A stretch of 64,000 nt of DNA from Siphonodentalium dalli. Taxonomy: Eukaryota > Mollusca > Scaphopoda > Gadilida > Siphonodentaliidae. The notes below the pieces were generated by a model. The model saw only the letters and a program-made list of their open reading frames with translations. It was not told the origin of the DNA and did no database searches. The stretch spans positions 265,849,426 through 265,913,425 of the forward strand of contig CP136063.1 of NCBI GenBank assembly GCA_032622095.1, in the 5' to 3' direction. A program made the translations under genes and the position numbers. Positions within the stretch are counted from its first letter, which is position 1; each line of letters opens with the position of its first letter. Of the stretch, positions 57,065 to 64,000 are shown one piece after another.

Positions 57065-57277
57065 TTAACCCTTTCAGTGCCAGGGGCCGATCTCATCGGC
57101 CCTAATTTACGGTCTGTAAAATCGGCCCTAAAAAAAAAAAATAAAAAATAAAAAAATATTTAATAACAAATGATGAAAAATTGTTAGGCCTATGGTCGAC
57201 TCGCATATATAAGAGAATGCATTGGTACAGGGTATATGGGTTGATACAAAAATCGGACCTGGCACTGAAAGGGTTAA
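57065..57277. mobile_element. TTAA-flanked MITE, family 2, copy 2
   Basis: TTAA at 57065-57068 and 57274-57277; ends CCCTTTCAGTGCCAGG and CCTGGCACTGAAAGGG are perfect complements over 16 bases. It includes GGGCCGATCTCATCGGCCC (a palindrome), an A-rich stretch and one half of the shared core (TATGGTCGACTCGCATATAT through AATGCATTGG). The element is about half the length of the copy at 48972. The insertion site lies within the tandem repeat that continues at 57279. Confidence 0.9.
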
Positions 57278-57278
57278 G

Positions 57279-57425
57279 ACACGTTGCTATCCAGTTTAAT
57301 GATATTTAATACACGTTGCTATCCAGTTTAATGATATTTAATTCACGTTGCTATCCAGTTTAATGATATTTTATACACGTTGCTATCCAGTTTAACGATA
57401 TTTAATACACGTTGCTATCCAGTTT
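57279..57425. repeat. 32-bp tandem repeat, about 4.5 copies
   Basis: Unit ACACGTTGCTATCCAGTTTA plus ATGATATTTAAT. The phrase TTAATGATATTTAA just left of the MITE at 57055-57068 is the end of a further unit, so the MITE landed on the TTAA inside the array. Confidence 0.9.
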
Positions 57426-58180
57426 ATACCGAAATGTTTGATATTTTTCTCTATGATATTTACCAAAGTTCGTGATTTAACAATCCTCCGACTAAAACTA
57501 TGATGCGACTATTCTGTTAGATAAAACTATCGAGTACATGTATTATAGGACACAGCTGGGACACCAACAGTTCGGAATAAGATTGGTCGCATGCTCGTCG
57601 TCATAAGATTATGCTGCCGTGTACCTTTATACGAAATTCCCATTTTTGATATTGTTCTAATCCACCATTTTTATATCAATTTGAGAGTTGCGACCGCGTT
57701 ATTCTTGACTGCGTGCAAAGATAATTTTCCGTTACATGACGAGGGGGAGGTGGAAAAAGTTCCGGACAAGCAGGCGCTTTTTGTTTATTTTGACTTATCT
57801 TGTCACCTACCACCCCGTCTGTGTCACACAGTGTTTTCTTTTATAGTTTAAATGCATGTTGTTTATATTTTATGTATTTCATTTTTATCAACTTGTTCGA
57901 TACTTTAAAGGCCCCTCGGTATTTTCCTACTTGTCCTGACTGCGAACCTTACAATTTGAAAAATTGAAAATCCAGAAATTTACTGAGGTCACAGTGATTG
58001 CTTACCAACTCGTCAGGTCACGCAAAGCAGATCCTTTGAGTTCAATAGAATGAAAAGTAACTATTGGCTAATATACATTTTCACATGGACACAGCCTTTG
58101 ATATGAATTTGAGTGACCTTGTGCATGCGGCCTCGTTCTGGACATGGTGAGGAACGTATAAACGAAGATGCGGCAGCACA
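57426..58180. other. Non-coding interval
   Basis: No gene recognised. The 86-codon + frame at 57591-57851 shows no motif or signal that I can identify. Confidence 0.4.
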
Positions 58181-58680
58181 TTAAAGATGGATTATCTCTT
58201 TAAATACATATTTGAAATAGTTGCGTGGGTATAAAATAATAAATATGAACTGAAGACCCCTGTCCGGAAAGGCTTCTATCAATTAATATTCATTTTATTT
58301 CGAATATTTTATTGGGACCGTTTATTTGTCTATTTTTAGAACAGACCATTCGGGTGATACCATATAGCGATAGAGAGCATTAGACTGTTTCTATGACTAC
58401 GTACCGAACGTCAAATGTCCCAGATTGATTGGTTGTATTGTTTTATTCCATAGTTATAAGCGATAATGAGTATAATTAACGTTTATTTGTGACAAAATTA
58501 CACAATAAAATTTCTGGTCTCTGGTAACAGTAACCACTATTGTTCGTTAGCTAAACAACCACAACAGAAAATATTCGAAATAAAATGAATATTAATCGAT
58601 AGAAGCATTTCCGGACAGGATTCTTCGATTCAGATCAATATTTTATAATACATCTTTACAAAGAGATAATCCACCTTTAA
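58181..58680. mobile_element. TTAA-flanked foldback element, third type
   Basis: TTAA at 58181-58184 and 58677-58680. Ends AGATGGATTATCTCTTT and AAAGAGATAATCCACCT are inverted, and imperfect pairing continues for about 130 bp to GAATATTTT, including TGTCCGGAAAGGCTTCTATC against its complement at 58600-58620. The 250-bp centre is non-coding. Its sequence is unrelated to MITE families 1 and 2, but it shares the TTAA target. Confidence 0.75.
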
Positions 58681-59769
58681 ACAAGTTGATAAAATTGAAT
58701 ACATGAGTCTGCTATCTATATACCGGCATGCAAGATCGTTTAGTTTCCAGTTTTCATTTCGGTTAGGATAATGTGATATGATGTACCTAGTTTTATGTAT
58801 ATTGTTTTCATTTTTGTTTTGTGCAAACAGTTTTGTTTTATAATTCGCAGCAGGTAGTGCCGGATTTGTTTCGGGTCACAATCTGGAACAATGGTGAATT
58901 ATATGCATCCAGCAGAGGGGTTGACTATAGGATCTGAAGAGATAACCCACTCATATATAACGCTATATGCTGATATATGTAGTCAGTACTTCAGTATACA
59001 ATGTTTATTGCCATTTCTTTGTCAAATTTGATTTATATGTTGAAAAAAAAACCACGAGGAAAAGAAATTTCAGGTTGCGGAAAAATTTATTTCTGAGCTG
59101 ATGATACCCACCGACCCCGCCTACGTGTCCGGCACTTTTCTCCGCCTCCCCCTGACATGACACTTATTTTATGTTGCTCGACTATCAGAAACTTATGCAG
59201 CTGTAAAATACATCCACCCACCAACTATCGTGTATTAATGGTAGTTTTGTGGGTCTCGGTGTTAGTTTGAAAGTTTTTGTAGTGAAAGGGTCACATTCCA
59301 GGCAATTATGGCATCTCTTAAACCCATGTGGCCGTCTAGAATGACAACAAAAGACATCAAAATAACACGTGTAGGTTATCATCACCACGTCAAACAAATA
59401 ACACAAACACGTGTAGGTTATCATCACGTTTGTGGTATTCGTCTTAATCACTTCTATCCCTTATTCATAATTTAAACACTTGTTAGTCATATATGTGTAG
59501 CGTACGGAGCCCACGAGGTGCCAAGTGAAGTCTTTTTTTTATTTCACTTGTCACCTCTCGCGGGTTTCGTAGTAACGCTCATTCAAGTGATGGTTTTCAA
59601 ATTGTTTTTGGAGCTAATTTAACAAAAAAGATCGGTTCAACCACACGAGCAGGCAGCGTATTCCACTAAGGCGCGACACCATACGATAAGTATTAACATT
59701 TTCGAACGTCTTTGACAAATCGTTGTTTCTCGATTTCACGGCATGCACTGTGAAACCGAGAAAATTTGG
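58681..59769. other. Non-coding interval with direct repeats
   Basis: ACACGTGTAGGTTATCATCA occurs at about 59366 and 59410, and a diverged relative (TATAGGTTATAAGCACGTTT) at 60178. A small inverted repeat CCACGAGGTG-CAAGTGAA / TTTCACTTGTCACCTCTCG lies at 59511-59559. No gene recognised. Confidence 0.45.
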
Positions 59770-60130
59770 TTCTCTGGGGAACCAAAACTGGTTCCAACTT
59801 TTGTCCCAGTAAGGGAACCCAACGAAAAACCAAACTAACATGTTTTTGTTCTTCCCGAAGAACCAAAATAAATAACCAAAATGAAGAACCAAACATACTT
59901 GCATTGGTTCTTCACGAATAACCAAAATGAAGACCAAACATGTTTTGATTCCTTGAAGAACCAAATTAAAGAACCAAAGTAAGTGCACAACAGACATTCT
60001 GGTTCCACGTGGAACCAAACTTGTTTGTAATTTTTGTCCTGACAGGAGAACCAATGGGACGTGCTTTATCTGGTTCCCCGGATAGAACCAGAACATGGAA
60101 CCAACTAGTTGCGTTGGTTCCCAATTTGCT
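59770..60130. repeat. GAACC/GGTTC hairpin-rich repeat cluster
   Basis: About twenty GAACCA or TGGTTC units occur in 360 bp, often as local hairpins (GGTTCTCTGGGGAACC, GTTCTTCCCGAAGAACC, GGTTCCACGTGGAACC) with AACCAAAATGAAGA as a recurring partial unit. A 219-codon minus-strand frame spans it, but its Trp/Phe-rich sequence is simply the repeat translated. It could be the subterminal array of an unrecognised transposon. Confidence 0.7.
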
Positions 60131-62579
60131 GCGTGCTTGTGGAAACAATGTCCCATGTCACTATGTAATACATAGTATGTATAGGTTATAAGCACGTTTG
60201 ATGTGTCTTTCTTGACGAAAATATGAGCTGTTTTCTTAGAGTGTGTTCGCATGTTCCAGTATGGAGTATACACGCTGGGAAAATGGTTCTTGTTCGATGT
60301 TGCAGTGAAAATACAGCGAGAACAATTCAGAATACAGGTGCATTTTGCACCCTTAATATAAATTTACTAATTCAGTAGTTGTTTTTCTTTCTTAGACATA
60401 ATGTTATTGTGAGATACTCCAAGAAACCAATCACGCTTTCGCACGCCTTTTCGCAAAGGACCAAAGACAATATACAAAATAGGTCAATATTTGTTTTGAA
60501 TGATTACAGTCCACTGAGGATTTCTGAAAGGTGGAACAAGATCGAATTTGAGACCTCCTAAATTGAAGCACGAGGGTGCGGATAGGGTGTGAGATCGATT
60601 ACTCCGGTCTCGTATGAAGAACTGATGTTGTAGCAGTTTACATGCACATCAATTAGGAGATATACGTACTATATTGAGTTGGATATTCGGGGACTCGATT
60701 ATGAAAATAGTTTTTGAACGAGCCGGTTGCAAACTGTTTTCATGCTAGAATGCCCGAATATAATCGAAACAGGGGAAGTTTATCTCCATTGTAATTCAAT
60801 CCACCGAAAACAATTAAAGAAATTGTACGAAATGAGCTTTTTATTACATGCCATGAAGAGAGTGTCATGTTGTCCAGTGGTAAGTGTGACGATGGCCGTG
60901 TACAGGAACAATGAAGAGTCCAGAGGTTTTATAAGTTTATGTTTCAATAACGTGCACTGCCGGTAAGCACAGTATGTAGATTGACAGAGGTATTGGTGGT
61001 TCAATGGCAAAAGCTAAATAAGGTCTGAGGACTGAGATAGCATGATACCCTTGTCTATGACGTGTATCATACTATGGTGTACTATAGGATGTTACTGATT
61101 TGATCATACCTCGATTATACAATGGTTACTACCAGTCATAACCAATTAAGAATATGATTTTTTTAATTATGCTTGTATGTTCTTATATTATATCATTTAT
61201 ATCTCCCACGTATTGTGCTCACTTATATACATTTAAATCTAGCAGTCACAATCACTGGGGAACATATCGAACATATCGAACTATATAGCTATACAATCTT
61301 ATGTACTACCGGACAGAGCGATATCCTTTCTCGGTGATCAAATATCTAAGTACGCTCCATGGGTTTACTCCGAACAATATCCCGTCAATGGTAGCTATAG
61401 TACAATATCCTGTCAATGGTAGCTATAGTACAATATCCTGTCAATGGTAGCTATAGTACAAATCTGTGACTCCTGGATGCGCGATGACATATTTTACGCT
61501 CGTTATCATGACGCGGTGCTCCATTCAAAATGTGCTAACCGATCAGCGACAGATGCTGGTGGATCGAAAAGTTAGCAACTCTCGAATGCGTGATTCAGAG
61601 GCAAATATTCAACTTGAATTGCAATGTCCCATGGTGTCTCAATGTCAGTGATACTCTGGTGTGTTCTAAACTATGTTCAAACATGCACGGTCCGTTAGGA
61701 CACCACATTTCTAAATTGCATGAGCCAATTTCAGCATACAAGGCAAACGAAAATTGAAAAATACTTGCCATCATTCGTATGGCATATAATCATCGCAAAA
61801 ATCCACAAAAGCATCCTGCAATTTAACGTTGAATTAGACTACAACAGAGCACAAATGTAAACACTAATAATTATATATACAGTATTTGGGAAACGAAACC
61901 ATCTAACTTTGTTTTAAGAGACGCTCATTGTGAATTTTTGCTCTTCAGACAAAAACAAAAATAAAGCAGGGTTTAAACTTCCTCTTTTCGCCGATAATTG
62001 ACCATGCACCAACACATATTATTAGTTGGCTCATGGTGACGGTCTAATTACATTAATTTGGTAGAGGAACGTACGGTAGTTCAGAGTGACAGCCAACGGC
62101 AGAACCAAAAATAGCTAATCTGTCTACACGATTATAGGAATAGTGCAGTAATCGTGTCTATACAATGCTAATCAAATTCAGAGTTGCAACCCGCAGCACT
62201 AACTACAGTGTCTGGAAGATTGATAATGAATAAATCACCAAATGCTTTAAGAACAGATTATAGTGACATGACTAGAGGGTTTCCAATTGCACCCCCTTGA
62301 ACTAGAAGTCTGGGGAATTCCATTTGCACCATATTGATTTGTGTGGTATAAGTACTCATTCATTGGGTAATACATATAATGCTCTCCGTGCAGAGAAGCT
62401 ATATATCCTCTTTATATAGATGCAGCTTTTAGAATGACGAATTATGCTATCAGTGTCACGTCGCGTTCGGACTGTGAACTTCTACGAAATGCGGTTAAAG
62501 AACAACGGACGGTATTATCTACAAAATCAATTTCCCAAACAGTCGAATCCCTAGAGACTGGTAACGAAACATTTCCGAA
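60131..62579. other. Non-coding interval with one small tandem repeat
   Basis: A 28-bp unit (CAATATCCTGTCAATGGTAG plus CTATAGTA) is present three times at about 61376-61459. Open frames of 60-79 codons (60379, 60727, 61466) lack motifs. A TTGCACCCCCTTG phrase at 62288 resembles the tract near 470. Confidence 0.45.
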
Positions 62580-62765
62580 AATCTCTACAAAATAGCTATA
62601 GCGAGTACTTCCAAGCTAGCCTGAGTGACGACTGCTCAAAATCAGGCAGCAACAAACTCAGAACATATCTTCTCAACACGAAATCATTGGAAGACAGAAT
62701 AGCTTTCACCTGATTCAGAATCGGTAACCATGCACTTGCTATAGAGAAAGAGTGTCATCCTCAGA
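62580..62765 (+). pseudogene. LINE RT C-terminal fragment on +
   Basis: One frame reads NSYSEYFQASLSDDCSKSGS, NKLRTYLLNTKS, an in-frame stop, then FRIGNHALAIEKECH. The L-R-T-Y...F-R-x-G-x-H-x-L-x-I-E pattern is the C-terminal module seen also in LINE D (FRTRNHKLPIEQG on the opposite strand). It is a short, isolated relic of a related LINE lying in the reverse orientation, directly beyond the LINE D 3' end. Confidence 0.55.
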
Positions 62766-62769
62766 TTCA

Positions 62770-64000
62770 GATTCGTTTTATTCTGTTCATCGATATGTGG
62801 ATATATACAGAAACGTTACAGAAAAGGGTATTACAGATATTATTACATCAAGATATTCAAATATGGCATATAATAACAATAAATTTCACATGAGGAATAC
62901 ATGAGTGCATTATTATATATTTGGTAAGTTCATGGAATATCAGTGTTTTAGCCTCAAGTGGACTTGCCGAAAATATCCTGGACTTTCCTTATGAAAGTTG
63001 ACAGATTCCTAATAGTCTTTCTATTTCTAGTATTAAAGAGTTCCGAGAGTTTGTGTGCATTCGGTCTTCTATAGAAATATGGTTTCAAATAGGTCGATCT
63101 GAGTTCATTTAATTTTGTACACTTCAGGATAACGTGATACTCATCGCCTAGTTCTTTGGTACAAAGTGTACATACTCTGGTTGAATAGTCAGTATTTAGC
63201 CAAGCACCTTGTTCAATTGGTAGTTTGTGATTTCTTGTCCGAAATCGAATGATATTATTCACAGTTGTATTATCACATATAGAGAGAAATTGTTCACGTT
63301 CGAAGTGTGTTTTAATAATTCTATAAAATGCATATTTACTCGATGTGGATATTGTTGACCACCAACTTTGAAGATAACAGTCGCGTAATCTTTGCTCAAC
63401 GGTCCGGTTAAATCGGTCTATACTCGATACTTTCTGGTTGTGCCAAACATTACTCATACCAATTTTATTAAGGGAGTCATGTATTCCTCTTATCCATGGA
63501 TTATTAAAAACATTTTTGCAATACAAAGTATACATAACATAATATAGCATAAGTGGGGTCCTATGGGTAGGCATTGAGATAACTTTTGCCCAATAACCTA
63601 GATAGCGGGTTTTGATCCTAACTGTAATTGGGTACATTCCTAGTTCCCCATATATAAAAACGGATGGTGTAGACTTCTTCATATTAAGTGTAAATTTCAG
63701 GAACCAGCATTCTAGTTTTTCGAAACACCTCATATTTTCATGTCCCCATAATTCAGCCCCGTAAGTCATTATTGGTATGATGCTTTTCACATATATCTCA
63801 AGAATTGATTCAATTGTGAGTTTGTGACAGCGTGATTTGTTCAGAAGTGCATAAATTGCAGTTTTAGCTGCCTGACATCTCAGATTTCGTTCCGCGTGGA
63901 AAACTGTCCCCAGATATTTATAACTATTAACTATCTCAATTGGAAGATTATTTAGTATAAAACCTAGTGTAGTTTTTTTCTTTCAGACCCCAGTAAAATT
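62770..64000 (-). mobile_element. LINE D: 3' part of a non-LTR retrotransposon, continuing past the window
   Basis: Contains a long open RT C-terminal region (62954 to about 63983) and a roughly 180-bp 3' untranslated region ending near 62770 (ATTCAGATTCGTTTTATTCT on +). It is the least damaged retrotransposon in the window; the 5' side lies beyond 64000. Confidence 0.82.
62954..63983 (-). CDS. LINE D reverse transcriptase, thumb and C-terminal domain (partial)
   Basis: About 343 open codons end at a stop at 62954; a TGA near 63984 marks the first break upstream. Text in order: SYKYLGTVFHAERNLRC, ALLNKSRCHKLTIESILEIY, IMTYGAELWG, FTLNMKKSTPSVFIYGELGM, WAKVISM. The tail follows with NNIIRFRTRNHKLPIEQGAW and the Cys/His module CTLCTKELGDEYHVILKC. 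The Y-K-Y-L-G and Y-G-x-E-x-W blocks are standard in LINE RT thumbs, and the GDE-x-H-x-x-x-x-C tail is typical of LINEs widespread in marine invertebrates. The catalytic palm would lie outside the window. Relatively recent insertion is inferred from the open frame. Confidence 0.8.

Noticed and set aside
59614-60273. 219-codon minus-strand open frame
   Set aside because: Composition follows the GAACC/GGTTC repeats (Trp/Phe/Leu-rich), there is no domain, and the flanks show no gene structure.
1-64000. An autonomous piggyBac or Mutator transposase for the MITEs
   Set aside because: I looked for long frames with DDE-type context near each element and found none; all elements here are non-autonomous.

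Overview
The window looks like eukaryotic, animal intergenic DNA built almost entirely from repeats. I found no convincing host gene. Low GC, mollusc/lophotrochozoan-style LINEs, a tRNA-derived SINE, a Ngaro-type tyrosine-recombinase retrotransposon and the recurring motif CAAGGGGCATAACTC suggest a marine invertebrate, most likely a mollusc. That assignment is inference only.

Layout. 1-2840: AT-rich, no gene seen. 2850-9590: degenerate Ngaro/DIRS-like retrotransposon on + (Gag, RT/RNase H, tyrosine recombinase, SGNH hydrolase). Its Gag region carries a TTAA-flanked palindromic MITE, and its RT is split by a 5'-truncated minus-strand LINE (A) with target-site duplications. 10640-14200: minus-strand LINE B, containing two minisatellites that arose inside its RT reading frame plus another MITE. 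14240-29670: one minus-strand LINE copy (E). Its ORF1 has been blown apart by a 35-bp minisatellite derived from its own ORF1 codons, and a 3,177-bp block is tandemly repeated so that the left end of the LINE appears three times. 29.7-38.5 kb: an SGNH-like remnant, foldback and TIR elements, and a 550-bp tandem array. 38531-43375: minus-strand LINE C (2A-like remnant, PHD-like finger, endonuclease, RT), interrupted by a large foldback element with 10-bp target duplications and by a second palindromic insertion. 43.4-51.8 kb: a second SGNH remnant, a 9-bp-TSD foldback element, three copies of a CACATTATC palindromic family and further TTAA MITEs. 52334-56077: a 54-bp minisatellite. 56.7-58.7 kb: a SINE and two TTAA elements. 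59.8-60.1 kb: a GAACC/GGTTC hairpin array. 62580-64000: a LINE fragment on + and the well-preserved 3' part of LINE D on -, which runs off the window.

How the parts relate. Retrotransposons were targets for later insertions. Several nesting events can be dated relative to each other by target duplications: LINE A in Ngaro, the foldback element in LINE C, and TTAA MITEs in Ngaro, in LINE B and in a minisatellite. The most unusual theme is that LINE open reading frames seeded tandem arrays at least three times, one reaching about 14 kb. A second theme is that two TTAA-targeted MITE families with different ends share the same 69-bp palindromic core.
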